A stretch of 34,029 bases of DNA from Burkholderiales bacterium (GTDB lineage: Bacteria; Pseudomonadota; Gammaproteobacteria; Burkholderiales; Burkholderiaceae_C), in contig SBFS01000100.1 in assembly GCA_006227825.1 (NCBI GenBank), positions 1-34,029 of the forward strand, in the 5' to 3' direction. The notes under the pieces are model-generated. The model had not been told where the DNA came from. It searched no databases and saw only the letters and a program-made list of their open reading frames with translations. This document shows positions 17,538-34,029 of the stretch, piece after piece; within the stretch, counting starts at the first letter, position 1; the number at the start of each line of letters is the position of its first letter. Both the position numbers and the translations under genes were made by a program.

Positions 17538-19538
17538 TCAGTCCGTGGCTGCCGCGGCCTCGATGGTCTCGCCCAGTTCCAGCCAGCGTTCCTCGAGCGC
17601 CTCGATCTGCGCGCTGACCGCCTTGAGGCGGCGCCCGGCTTCGGCCAGCTCGGCCGGCGCAAGCGGCTGGCCCAGGCGGGTCTCCAGCTCGGTCTTCTCC
17701 CCGTGCAGGGCGACCAGGTCCCGGTCCACCTGGGCCAGCTCCTTCTTCAGGGGGCGCAGCCGTTCGGCCTGGGTCTGCCGTCGGGCAGCGTCGCGGCGGC
17801 GCTGTTCTGCGCCGCGCAGGGCAGGCTCCACAGGTTGCTGCTCGGTTAGGGGGCTGCCGCGAGGCGTTTCCCGGTTTTCGCGGACCTCTGCGCGCTGGCT
17901 CTCGCGGGCCTGCCGTGCCACATCCAGCAGGTAGCGCTGATAGTCATCGAGATCGCCGTCGAAGGGCGCGATGCCGCCGCGCGAGACCAGCCAGAACTCG
18001 TCGCACACGGCACGCAGCAGGGCCCGGTCGTGGCTGACGAGCATGACAGTGCCCTCGAACTCGTTCAGGGCCACGGACAGGGCCTCGCGCGTGGCCAGGT
18101 CCAGATGGTTGGTCGGCTCGTCGAGCAGCAGCAGGTTGGGACGCTGCCAGACGATCATGCAGAGCACGAGACGGGCCTTTTCGCCGCCGCTCATGCTGCC
18201 CACCGGCTGCATGACCTGGTCGCCGCTGAACTGGAAACCGCCCAGGAAGTTGCGCAGGTCCTGCTCACGGGTGGCCTGGCCCTGCAGCCGGCCGGCGGTC
18301 TCGGCCTCGCGTGCCAGGCGGGCCATGTGCTGCAGCGGGTGCTCGTCGGGCCGCAGCACGTCCAGTTCCTGCTGGGCGAAGTAGCCGATGTTCAGACCCT
18401 TGCCCTCGGTGATCTGTCCCGCAAGCGGCGCCAGCACGTGGGCGATGGTCTTGACGACCGTCGACTTGCCCTGACCGTTGGCGCCCAGTATGCCGATGCG
18501 CTGGCCGGCCTGCACCGACCGGGTCACCTGTCGCACGATCGTCAGCGGATGGCCGCTGCCTTCGGGCGCCGGATAGCCGAAGTCGACGTCCCGCAGCGCA
18601 AGCATGGGGTTGGGCAGGCTGGCCGGCTCGGCGAACTCGAAGTCGAACTCTGCCTCGGCCAGCACCGGGCCTATCTTTTCCATCCGCTCCAGGGCCTTGA
18701 CGCGGCTTTGCGCCTGCTTGGCCTTGGTGGCCTTGGCCTTGAAGCGGTCGATGAAGCGCTGCAGGTGCGCGATCTTCTCCTGTTGCCGGGCAAACGCCTG
18801 GTGCTGCTGGGCCAGCTGCTCGGCCCGCATGTCCTCGAACCGGCTGTAGTTGCCGCCGTATCGGGTGAGCCGACCCTGGTGGATGTGCAGGGTGACGTCG
18901 GTCACGGCGTCGAGAAACTCCCGGTCGTGGCTGATGACGATCAGCGTGCCTTCGTAGCGCTTGAGCCAGGCCTCGAGCCAGACCAGGGCATCGAGGTCCA
19001 GGTGGTTGGTCGGTTCGTCGAGCAGCAGCAGGTCGCTCGGGCACATCAGGGCCCGGGCCAGTTGCAGTCGCATGCGCCAGCCGCCCGAGAAGCTGTTGAC
19101 CGGCTTGTCCAGCTCATGCAGCCCGAAACCGAGGCCCAGAATGAGTGTCTGCGCCCGGGCTTGGGCATCGTGCGCGCCGGCATCCTGAAGTGCCATGTAG
19201 GCCAGCGCCATGCGGTCGCCGTCGCCGCTGGCCTCGGCCTCGGCGACGTCCTGCTGTGCGGCCAGCAGGCGCGTGTCGCCCTCGAGCACGAAGCGGGTGG
19301 CCGGGTCGGAGGTCTCCGGCATCTCCTGGGCGACCTGGGCCATGCGCCATTGCGGGGGCATGCCGAAGTCTCCGCTGTCCTCGTGCAGTTCACCGTTGAG
19401 CAGCCCGAAGAGGCTGGACTTTCCGGCACCGTTGCGGCCGACCAGGCCGACCTTCTCGCCCGGATTGATGGTGGCCGAGGCGCCGTCGAGGACCACCCTG
19501 GTGCCTCGGCGCAGGGTCAGGTTGCGCAGCGTGATCAT
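17538..19538 (-). CDS. ABC-F family ATP-binding protein (YheS/Uup-like)
   Basis: Two nucleotide-binding domains (GRNGAGKSSLFGLL, GANGQGKSTVVKTIA), LLLLDEPTNHLDLDAL twice, no TM segments, linker and C-terminal coiled coil. Confidence 0.93.
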   Translation of the reverse strand: MITLRNLTLRRGTRVVLDGASATINPGEKVGLVGRNGAGKSSLFGLLNGELHEDSGDFGMPPQWRMAQVAQEMPETSDPATRFVLEGDTRLLAAQQDVAEAEASGDGDRMALAYMALQDAGAHDAQARAQTLILGLGFGLHELDKPVNSFSGGWRMRLQLARALMCPSDLLLLDEPTNHLDLDALVWLEAWLKRYEGTLIVISHDREFLDAVTDVTLHIHQGRLTRYGGNYSRFEDMRAEQLAQQHQAFARQQEKIAHLQRFIDRFKAKATKAKQAQSRVKALERMEKIGPVLAEAEFDFEFAEPASLPNPMLALRDVDFGYPAPEGSGHPLTIVRQVTRSVQAGQRIGILGANGQGKSTVVKTIAHVLAPLAGQITEGKGLNIGYFAQQELDVLRPDEHPLQHMARLAREAETAGRLQGQATREQDLRNFLGGFQFSGDQVMQPVGSMSGGEKARLVLCMIVWQRPNLLLLDEPTNHLDLATREALSVALNEFEGTVMLVSHDRALLRAVCDEFWLVSRGGIAPFDGDLDDYQRYLLDVARQARESQRAEVRENRETPRGSPLTEQQPVEPALRGAEQRRRDAARRQTQAERLRPLKKELAQVDRDLVALHGEKTELETRLGQPLAPAELAEAGRRLKAVSAQIEALEERWLELGETIEAAAATD

Positions 19539-20428
19539 GGGGTCGGGCCGCTATGCTCGTTCCACGCGGCCAGGATCTCGCGGGTCACGAGCAGAACCTG
19601 GTCGTCTCCTGCACTGCAGGCCAGCCAGACCACCTCCAGGCGCGGGAATGCGGCCTCGAAATGGGCACGCTCGTTGCCGATCTCCAGCACAAGCGCGGCC
19701 CCGGGGTTCATGCAGCCCGGTGCGTCGCGCAGCAGCCGGCGGATGAAGTCCATGCCGTCGGCTCCGCCGGCCAGTGCCATCCTGGGCTCGGCCAGGTATT
19801 CGGGGGGCAGCGCGGCCATGCTGGCGGCGTTCACATAGGGCGGATTGCACAGGATGAGGTCCCAGGGGCCGGGGCAGGCGGCCAGACCGTCCGATTGCAG
19901 CAGGCTCACCCGGTCCTGCAGGCCGTGCCGCTCGACGTTGATGCGGGCCACGGCCAGCGCCTCGGCCGACAGGTCGGCGCCGGTCACATGCACCTCAGGC
20001 CAGGCCATGGCAGCCAGCACGGCCAGGCTGCCGTTGCCGGTGCACAGGTCCAGCACCTGCCGGGTGCCGTCGGACAGCCACGGGTCGATGCTGCCGTCGG
20101 CCAGCAGTTCGGCAATGAAGCTGCGGGGGACGATGCTTCGCTCGTCGACATGGAAGGGCACGCCCTGCAGCCACGCCTCACGGGTGAGGTAGGCCGCGGG
20201 CAGGCGGGATTCGATGCGTCGCCCGATCAGTTCCCGCACGCTCTGGACCCGGGGGCTGTCCACCGCCTCTTCTGCGCGGGCGTCCAGGTCGGTGTCCAGT
20301 GGCCAGCCCAGCTGCCACAGCAGGAGCCAGGCGGCTTCGTCGCGGGCACAGGTGGTGCCATGGCCATAGGCGAGCGATGCGGCTTCCAGCCGGGCCGTGC
20401 TCTCTGCCAGCAGTTGCTGCAGGTTCAT
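19535..20428 (-). CDS. prmB: 50S ribosomal protein L3 N(5)-glutamine methyltransferase PrmB
   Basis: LDLCTGNGSLAVLAAMAWPEVHVTGADLS SAM site and CNPPYVN catalytic motif; RLPAAYLTREAWLQGVPFHVDERSIVPRSFIAELL. Confidence 0.93.
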   Translation of the reverse strand: MNLQQLLAESTARLEAASLAYGHGTTCARDEAAWLLLWQLGWPLDTDLDARAEEAVDSPRVQSVRELIGRRIESRLPAAYLTREAWLQGVPFHVDERSIVPRSFIAELLADGSIDPWLSDGTRQVLDLCTGNGSLAVLAAMAWPEVHVTGADLSAEALAVARINVERHGLQDRVSLLQSDGLAACPGPWDLILCNPPYVNAASMAALPPEYLAEPRMALAGGADGMDFIRRLLRDAPGCMNPGAALVLEIGNERAHFEAAFPRLEVVWLACSAGDDQVLLVTREILAAWNEHSGPTP

Positions 20429-20434
20429 GGGGCG

Positions 20435-21613
20435 TCAGCCGGCCTTGCTGTCCCGGGCATCCTGATCGAGCAGCAGCAGCGCCCGCGCATAGATGGCCGT
20501 CAGGGGTTCGATGTCTTCCAGCGCCACATGCTCGTCGATCTTGTGGATGCTGGCATTGGGAGGGCCCAGTTCGACAACCTGGGGGCACACCTGGGCGATG
20601 AAGCGGCCGTCGCTGGTGCCGCCGGTGGTCGACAGCTCGGTCTCCATGCCGGTTTCGCTGCGGATGGCCGCACGCACCGCATCGACCAGGGTTCCCGGCG
20701 GCGTCAGGAAGGGCAGGCCACCCACGGTCCAGGACAGCTCATGGTCGGTGCCTTCCTGCAGGCCATGACGCGCCAGGATGTCCATCACCCTCTGCTGCAG
20801 GCTTTCGGGGGTGGACTCGGTGGAGAAGCGGAAGTTGAAGTCGATCACCACGGTGCCGGGAATCACGTTGCTCGCGCCCGTGCCGCCATGGATGTTGCTC
20901 GCCTGCCAGCTGGTGGGCGGAAAGAAGGCGTTTCCCTGGTCCCAGGATGTGGCCGCGAGCTCGGCCAGCGCCGGCGCGGCCATGTGGATGGGGTTCCTGG
21001 CCAGATGCGGATAGGCGATGTGGCCCTGGATGCCCTTGACCGTCAGTCTGCCGCTCATGGTGCCGCGGCGGCCGTTCTTGATCATGTCGCCGGTGCGCCG
21101 GACAGAAGTGGGTTCGCCGACGATGCACCAGTCCAGCCGTTCGCCGCGGCGCTGCAACTCGCGGCAGACCACCACCGTGCCGTCGTTGGCCGGGCCTTCC
21201 TCGTCGCTGGTGAGCAGGAACGCGATGTCGATGGCCGGATCCGGCGTGTCCTTCAGGAAGCGCTCACAGGCCACGACCATCGCGGCCAGCGACGTCTTCA
21301 TGTCGCTGGCACCCCGGCCGTACAGGCGGCCATCGCGGTGTGTGGGCACGAAAGGGTCGCTCTGCCAGGCCTGCACCGGGCCCGTAGGAACCACGTCGGT
21401 GTGACCGGCAAACACAAGGGTGGGGCGGTTGCCGCTGCCCAGGCGGGCCCACAGGTTGGTGACCCGAAAGTCCGCCGGGCCGCTCTGGAGGGTCTCGCAC
21501 CGAAAGCCGAGCCGACCCAGCCGGTCGGCAATGAGGGCCTGGCACCCGGCGTCTTCGGGTGTGACCGAGGGACGGGCGATCAGGGCTTCGGCCAGGCGCA
21601 GCGTGTCCGTCAT
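20435..21613 (-). CDS. dapE: succinyl-diaminopimelate desuccinylase
   Basis: [68 protein letters not shown]. Confidence 0.96.
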   Translation of the reverse strand: MTDTLRLAEALIARPSVTPEDAGCQALIADRLGRLGFRCETLQSGPADFRVTNLWARLGSGNRPTLVFAGHTDVVPTGPVQAWQSDPFVPTHRDGRLYGRGASDMKTSLAAMVVACERFLKDTPDPAIDIAFLLTSDEEGPANDGTVVVCRELQRRGERLDWCIVGEPTSVRRTGDMIKNGRRGTMSGRLTVKGIQGHIAYPHLARNPIHMAAPALAELAATSWDQGNAFFPPTSWQASNIHGGTGASNVIPGTVVIDFNFRFSTESTPESLQQRVMDILARHGLQEGTDHELSWTVGGLPFLTPPGTLVDAVRAAIRSETGMETELSTTGGTSDGRFIAQVCPQVVELGPPNASIHKIDEHVALEDIEPLTAIYARALLLLDQDARDSKAG

Positions 21614-21617
21614 GGGC

Positions 21618-22778
21618 TCAGTACTTCACGTCCAGCGTGAACTCGGTGAACGTGGCTCCCTCGCTCTGCTCTTCCTCGCTCGGCGTGGCAGACTGGGCGG
21701 ACTTGTTGGCATTGAAGTCGTTCTGCAGGCGCCACAGCAGGTTGTTGGGCGAGTCGGCGTGGGCCAGCCCCTCGTTGCGGGCGACGATCCCGTCGGTGAT
21801 CAGCCGCGCCAGATCCTGTTCGAAGGTCTGCGAGCCCTCGGCCAGGGACTGCTCCATGGCTTCGCGCACGCCGGAGAAGTCGGCCTTGCGGATCAGGTCG
21901 GCGATCAGGGTGGTGTTGAGCATCACCTCCATCGCCGGCACCCGGCCGCCGGTGTGGGTGCGCAACAGGCGCTGCGAAACGATGGCACGCAGCGCCATGG
22001 CCAGGTCACCCAGCATGGTCGGCCGGACCTCGACCGGGTAGAAGCTCAGTATGCGGTTGAGTGCCTGGTAGCTGTTGTTGGCATGCAGCGTGGCCAGGCA
22101 CAGGTGGCCAGACTGGGCATAGGCGATGGCCGCCGACATGGTCTCGCGGTCGCGGATCTCGCCGATCAGGATCACGTCCGGCGCCTGGCGCAGGGCGTTC
22201 TTGAGCGCGACCTGGAGGGAGGCCGTGTCGGTGCCCAGTTCGCGCTGGTTCACGACCGCCTTCTTGTTGCGGTACACGTATTCGATCGGGTCCTCGACCG
22301 TGAGGATGTGTCCCGTGGCGCGCTCGTTGCGGTGGTCGATCATGGCGGCCAGCGTGGTGCTCTTGCCCGCACCCGTGGCCCCGACCATGATCACCAGCCC
22401 GCGCTTTTCCATCACCAGATCGGCCAGGACCGGGGCCACGTTGAGGCTGTCCAGTGGGGGGATGTCGCCCGGGATGTATCGGATCACCACGGCCACATGG
22501 CCGCGCTGGCGGAACGCGCTGACCCGGAAGTTGCCGACGCCCTCCAGCGGCACCGCCATGTTCAGCTCGCCCGTGTCGACCAGCTCTTCGATGCGGGTGG
22601 CAGGGACGATTTCGGCCAGCAGGTTGCGCGGTGCTTCCGGGGGCAGCACCTGGCTGTTGATAGGAATCGTCTGGCCGTTGATCTTGATCATGGCCGGCGC
22701 ATGGGCCGACAGGTAGACATCCGAGGCCGACTTCTCGGCCATCAGGCGCAGGATGCGCTCCATCGTTCCGCTGCTCAT
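21618..22778 (-). CDS. PilT/PilU family type IVa pilus retraction ATPase (PilU-like)
   Basis: [25 protein letters not shown] Walker [43 protein letters not shown]; extended C-terminus resembling PilU. Confidence 0.92.
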   Translation of the reverse strand: MSSGTMERILRLMAEKSASDVYLSAHAPAMIKINGQTIPINSQVLPPEAPRNLLAEIVPATRIEELVDTGELNMAVPLEGVGNFRVSAFRQRGHVAVVIRYIPGDIPPLDSLNVAPVLADLVMEKRGLVIMVGATGAGKSTTLAAMIDHRNERATGHILTVEDPIEYVYRNKKAVVNQRELGTDTASLQVALKNALRQAPDVILIGEIRDRETMSAAIAYAQSGHLCLATLHANNSYQALNRILSFYPVEVRPTMLGDLAMALRAIVSQRLLRTHTGGRVPAMEVMLNTTLIADLIRKADFSGVREAMEQSLAEGSQTFEQDLARLITDGIVARNEGLAHADSPNNLLWRLQNDFNANKSAQSATPSEEEQSEGATFTEFTLDVKY

Positions 22779-22815
22779 GCCGCCTCCTCCTTGTTGCGCT
22801 GTGGAAATGCCTGTC

Positions 22816-23640
22816 TCAGGGGCGCAGCAGGTCGTTCAGGCTGGTCTTGGCGCGTGTCTGCGCGTCCACCCGCTTGACGATGACGGCGGCGTACAGGCTG
22901 TATTTGCCGCCGTCCTTGGGCAGGCTGCCGCTGATGACCACCGACCCGGCAGGCACCCGTCCGTAGCTGACCTCGCCGGTGGCACGGTCGTAGATCGGGG
23001 TGCTCTGACCGATGTACACGCCCATCGAGACGACCGAGTTTTCCTCGACGATGACGCCCTCGACGATCTCCGAGCGGGCACCGATGAAGCAGTTGTCCTC
23101 GATGATGGTCGGATTGGCCTGCAGGGGCTCGAGCACGCCGCCCAGTCCCACGCCGCCCGAGAGGTGGACGTTCTTGCCCACCTGTGCGCAGGAGCCGACG
23201 GTGGCCCAGGTGTCCACCATGGTGCCCTCGTCCACGTAGGCGCCGATGTTGACGTAGCTGGGCATGAGCACGGCGCCTCTGGCGATGAAGCTGCCGCGGC
23301 GGGCCACGGCCGGCGGGACGACGCGAACGCCACTGGCCTTCATCTCGGCGTCGGACAGGTGGGCGAACTTGGTCGGAACCTTGTCGTAGAAGGCCAGGTC
23401 GCCGGCGCGGACGAATTCGTTGTCCTTGAGGCGGAAGGACAGCAGCACCGCCTTCTTGATCCACTGGTGCACCGTCCACTGGCCCACCGCCTGGCGGGTG
23501 GCGACCCGAAGCTTGCCCACGTTCAGTTCCGCGATCACATGTTCCACGGCATCGACCACCTCCTTGGGCGCGGAGGACGGAGAAAGCTCGGCGCGCTGTT
23601 CCCAGGCGTTGTCGATCAGGTTTTGCAGTTGTTGGGTCAT
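22816..23640 (-). CDS. dapD: 2,3,4,5-tetrahydropyridine-2,6-dicarboxylate N-succinyltransferase
   Basis: [21 protein letters not shown]; left-handed beta-helix region [73 protein letters not shown]; start internal to ORF 22816..23943. Confidence 0.96.
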   Translation of the reverse strand: MTQQLQNLIDNAWEQRAELSPSSAPKEVVDAVEHVIAELNVGKLRVATRQAVGQWTVHQWIKKAVLLSFRLKDNEFVRAGDLAFYDKVPTKFAHLSDAEMKASGVRVVPPAVARRGSFIARGAVLMPSYVNIGAYVDEGTMVDTWATVGSCAQVGKNVHLSGGVGLGGVLEPLQANPTIIEDNCFIGARSEIVEGVIVEENSVVSMGVYIGQSTPIYDRATGEVSYGRVPAGSVVISGSLPKDGGKYSLYAAVIVKRVDAQTRAKTSLNDLLRP

Positions 23641-23686
23641 GGATGAAAGTTGGGGTCGATGAACGGTTGAAGGAGGGGCCGGCGGC

Positions 23687-24910
23687 TCAGGCGTGCTCCC
23701 GGACGAAGTCCGCAATCCGGCCGGCCGCCTCCACGCATTCGTCTGTGCCGGCCACCAGCGCCATGCGGACGCGTCCGGCACCGGGATTGTGGCCGCAGGC
23801 CTCCCGAGCCAGGTAACTGCCCGGCAGAACCGTGACATTGTATTGAGCCAGCAATTCCCGGGCGAAAGCCTCGTCGGCGCCGAGTCCGGGATGGCGTCCG
23901 GCGAACGTGTCGGGCACGCCGGCCCAGAGGTAGAAGGAGGCATCGGGCAGGCGCACGTCGAGCAGCGGCTCGAGCATGGGGGTGACGCGGGCGAACTTCT
24001 CGCGGTAGAGCCGGCGGTTGTCCTCGACGTGGGCTTCGTCGTTCCATGCCGCCACGCTGGCAGCCTGCACGGCCGGGCTCATGGCGCCGCCATGGTAGGT
24101 GCGGTAGAGGAGGAAGGGCTTGAGCAGAGCGGCGTCACCGGCCACGAAGCCGCTGCGCAGGCCCGGGACGTTGCTGCGCTTGGACAGGCTGGTGAACATG
24201 ACCAGGCGCCTGAAGTCGGTGCGGCCAAGACGCATGGCCGCTTCCAGACCGCCCAGGGGCGCCTCGTCCCGGAAATAGATCTCGCTGTAGCACTCGTCGG
24301 AGGCAATCACGAAGCCGTGGCGGTCGCTCAGCTCGAACAGCTTGCGCCACTCGTCCAGCGGCATCACCGCGCCGGTGGGGTTGCCGGGCGAACAGACGAA
24401 CAGCAACTGGGTTCGCGCCCAGACCTCCTGCGGGACCGCATCCCAGTCGATGGCGAAGTTGCTTCCCGGGTCGCTGGCGGCGTACCAGGGGGTGGCTCCG
24501 GCCAGCAGGGTGGCGCCTTCGTAGATCTGGTAGAAGGGATTCGGAAAGACGACCGTGGCGCCTTCCTGGCCGGGGTCGATCACCGTCTGGGCAAAGGCAA
24601 ACAGGGCCTCGCGCGATCCGTTGACGGGCAGCACCTGTGTCACCGGGTCCACCTGCACGCCATAGCGACGGTGCAGCCAGCCGGCGCACGCCTGGCGCAG
24701 GGCGGGCTCTCCCGCGGTGGCCGGGTAGGCCGCCAGGCCTGCGTCCAGGGCACTGGCCAGCGCCGCCTTGAGGAAGTCGGGGGTCGGGTGCTTGGGTTCG
24801 CCGATGCCCAGGCTGATCGGACGCAGTCCGGCCTGGGGCGTGACGCCGGCGAACAGTTGCCGCAGTCGCTCGAACGGGTAGGGCTGGAGTAGGCTCAGGC
24901 GGGGATTCAT
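23687..24910 (-). CDS. dapC: succinyldiaminopimelate transaminase (class I/II aminotransferase)
   Basis: [28 protein letters not shown]-site region [19 protein letters not shown]; next to dapD. Confidence 0.93.
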   Translation of the reverse strand: MNPRLSLLQPYPFERLRQLFAGVTPQAGLRPISLGIGEPKHPTPDFLKAALASALDAGLAAYPATAGEPALRQACAGWLHRRYGVQVDPVTQVLPVNGSREALFAFAQTVIDPGQEGATVVFPNPFYQIYEGATLLAGATPWYAASDPGSNFAIDWDAVPQEVWARTQLLFVCSPGNPTGAVMPLDEWRKLFELSDRHGFVIASDECYSEIYFRDEAPLGGLEAAMRLGRTDFRRLVMFTSLSKRSNVPGLRSGFVAGDAALLKPFLLYRTYHGGAMSPAVQAASVAAWNDEAHVEDNRRLYREKFARVTPMLEPLLDVRLPDASFYLWAGVPDTFAGRHPGLGADEAFARELLAQYNVTVLPGSYLAREACGHNPGAGRVRMALVAGTDECVEAAGRIADFVREHA

Positions 24911-25056
24911 GGGGCCATTATCCCAAGGCGGCGCCCGCGCCCGGCACCGGGCCGGCCCGCCTGCGCTCGCGGTATCATGCGAGTTGCCGGCCTGGCTCGG
25001 TCGGTGGCGCCTTATTCCTTGAAAATCAAGCAGTTAGCTGCTCACACCGGGTACCC

Positions 25057-28575
<3,519 letters not shown>

Positions 28576-28603
28576 ACCGATTGTTCCGAACAGGCACCTG
28601 CCC

Positions 28604-32314
<3,711 letters not shown>

Positions 32315-32424
32315 GTCGGTCCTCCTGGGCTGATTCGGCACAATGCCGCATATCCGGACTCTACCTTCTGCGCCACCGCGTGCCAGTCGGGGTAAACCTT
32401 GAATCCTTCTGCCATTTTCCGACC

Positions 32425-32964
32425 ATGACCGTGCACACCATTCTCAAGATGGGCGATCCCCGCCTGCTGGCCAGGGCCCGTCCTGTCCAGGCCTTCGACA
32501 CGCCCGAACTGCACCGCCTCGTGGCGGACATGGAGGAGACCATGGCCGCGGCCAATGGTGCCGGCCTGGCCGCTCCGCAGATCGGTGTCGACCTGCAGGT
32601 CGTCATCTTCGGCACCGGCGCACCCAATCCGCGCTACCCGGACGCCCCGGTGGTGCCCCGGACCGTGCTGCTCAATCCGCTGATCACCCCCCTGGACGAC
32701 GAGGAAGAGGAGGGCTGGGAGGGCTGCCTGTCGGTGCCGGGCCTGCGGGGTGTGGTGCCGCGCTGGCGCCGCATCCGCTACCAGGGGTTCGACGTGAAGG
32801 GCCAGCGCATCGACCGCGAGGCAGAAGGCTTCCACGCCCGCGTGGTGCAGCACGAATGCGACCACCTGCAGGGCGTGCTGTACCCGATGCGGGTGCGCGA
32901 CTTCACCCGCTTCGGCTTTGTCGAGGTGCTCTTTCCGGGGTTGGTGGATTCGGGCGACGACTGA
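32425..32964 (+). CDS. def: peptide deformylase
   Basis: [27 protein letters not shown] motifs; ATG 32425 within ORF 32254..32964. Confidence 0.96.
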   Translation: MTVHTILKMGDPRLLARARPVQAFDTPELHRLVADMEETMAAANGAGLAAPQIGVDLQVVIFGTGAPNPRYPDAPVVPRTVLLNPLITPLDDEEEEGWEGCLSVPGLRGVVPRWRRIRYQGFDVKGQRIDREAEGFHARVVQHECDHLQGVLYPMRVRDFTRFGFVEVLFPGLVDSGDD

Positions 32965-32991
32965 AGGCCGCCGCCTCCCGGCCGGGTGGCG

Positions 32992-34029
32992 TCAGCCGCC
33001 GCGGCGCATCATCTCGAAGAACTCCGAGTTGTTCTTCGTCTGCTTCATGCTCTTGAGGACCATCTCCATGGCCTCGATCTCGTCCATGTTGTACATGAAC
33101 TGGCGCAGGATGCGCGTCTTCTGCAGGATCTCGGGCTGCAGCAGCAACTCCTCGCGGCGCGTGCCGCTGCGGTTGAGCTGGATGGACGGGAAGACGCGCT
33201 TCTCGTAGAGCCGGCGGTCGAGGTGGATCTCGCAGTTGCCGGTGCCCTTGAACTCCTCGAAGATGACCTCGTCCATGCGGCTGCCGGTGTCCACGAGCGC
33301 GGTGGCGATGATGGTCAGCGAACCGCCTTCCTCCACGTTGCGGGCGGCACCGAAGAAACGCTTCGGGCGCTGCAGCGCGTTGGCGTCCACGCCGCCGGTC
33401 AGGACCTTGCCGCTGGACGGCAGCACGTTGTTGTAGGCCCGGGCCAGGCGGGTGATCGAGTCGAGCATGATGACCACGTCCTTCTTGAGCTCGACCAGGC
33501 GCTTGGCGCGCTCGATCACCATCTCGGCCACATGCACGTGGCGGGCGGCCGGCTCGTCGAAGGTGGAGGCGATGACCTCGCCGCGCACGGTGCGCTGCAT
33601 CTCGGTCACTTCTTCCGGGCGTTCGTCCACCAGCAGCACCATCAGTTCGACGTCGGGGTGGTTGGTGGTGATGGCATGGCAGATGTGCTGCATCATGACC
33701 GTCTTGCCGCTCTTGGGCGGGGCCACGATCAGCGCGCGCTGGCCGCGGCCGATGGGCGCAATGATGTCGATGATGCGACCGGTGATGTTCTCGTCGCTCT
33801 TGATGTCGCGTTCCAGGCGCATCTGTTCCTTGGGGAACAGCGGCGTCAGGTTCTCGAACATGATCTTGTGCTTGTTCTGCTCCGGCGGCAGGCCGTTGAT
33901 CTTGTCGAGCTTGTTCAGCGCGAAGTAGCGCTCGCCGTCCTTGGGAATGCGCACCTCGCCCTCGATCATGTCGCCGGTGTGCAGGTTGAAGCGGCGGATC
34001 TGGCTGGGCGAGATGTAGATGTCGTCGGT
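32992..34029 (-). CDS. rho: transcription termination factor Rho (5' end beyond the window)
   Basis: [75 protein letters not shown]; reading frame stays open to 34029 ([27 protein letters not shown]). Confidence 0.97.
   Translation of the reverse strand, partial: TDDIYISPSQIRRFNLHTGDMIEGEVRIPKDGERYFALNKLDKINGLPPEQNKHKIMFENLTPLFPKEQMRLERDIKSDENITGRIIDIIAPIGRGQRALIVAPPKSGKTVMMQHICHAITTNHPDVELMVLLVDERPEEVTEMQRTVRGEVIASTFDEPAARHVHVAEMVIERAKRLVELKKDVVIMLDSITRLARAYNNVLPSSGKVLTGGVDANALQRPKRFFGAARNVEEGGSLTIIATALVDTGSRMDEVIFEEFKGTGNCEIHLDRRLYEKRVFPSIQLNRSGTRREELLLQPEILQKTRILRQFMYNMDEIEAMEMVLKSMKQTKNNSEFFEMMRRGG

Noticed and set aside
18030-22877. Long plus-strand ORFs 18030..19838, 19553..21640 and 21420..22877
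   Set aside because: They run antisense to ABC-F, prmB, dapE and the PilU-like gene, span gene boundaries, and have no recognisable domains; GC-driven artefacts.

Overview
The window is a high-GC, gene-dense core-chromosome segment. Gene content and order suggest a betaproteobacterium, probably Burkholderiales. I recognise 29 CDSs, one of them (rho) cut by the window edge, plus one tRNA-Lys(UUU). The blocks are: clpA; a DUF1499 protein with a HerA/DUF853 ATPase; yebC; a tightly overlapping run purD-acyltransferase-hemF-nadD-rsfS-rlmH followed by maf-rng; tolB-pal-cpoB; a YeeE/YedE transporter with tcdA and tRNA-Lys; a minus-strand dapC-dapD-pilU-like-dapE-prmB-ABC-F cluster; smc-zipA-ligA; a monoheme cytochrome c diverging from def; and rho. 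I found no CRISPR array, transposon, prophage, toxin-antitoxin pair or recognisable defence system, and nothing that I would call a clearly new system. The most interesting leads are: (i) a sulfur-transporter-like gene overlapping tcdA, which directly precedes tRNA-Lys(UUU), a predicted TcdA substrate; (ii) a pilus-retraction-type ATPase embedded in the diaminopimelate gene cluster next to ribosome-related genes; (iii) a histone-H1-like tail of about 117 residues on RsfS; (iv) a G1-U72 acceptor pair in the tRNA; (v) several small intergenic structures. All statements come from reading the sequence and the supplied ORF track; no searches were run.
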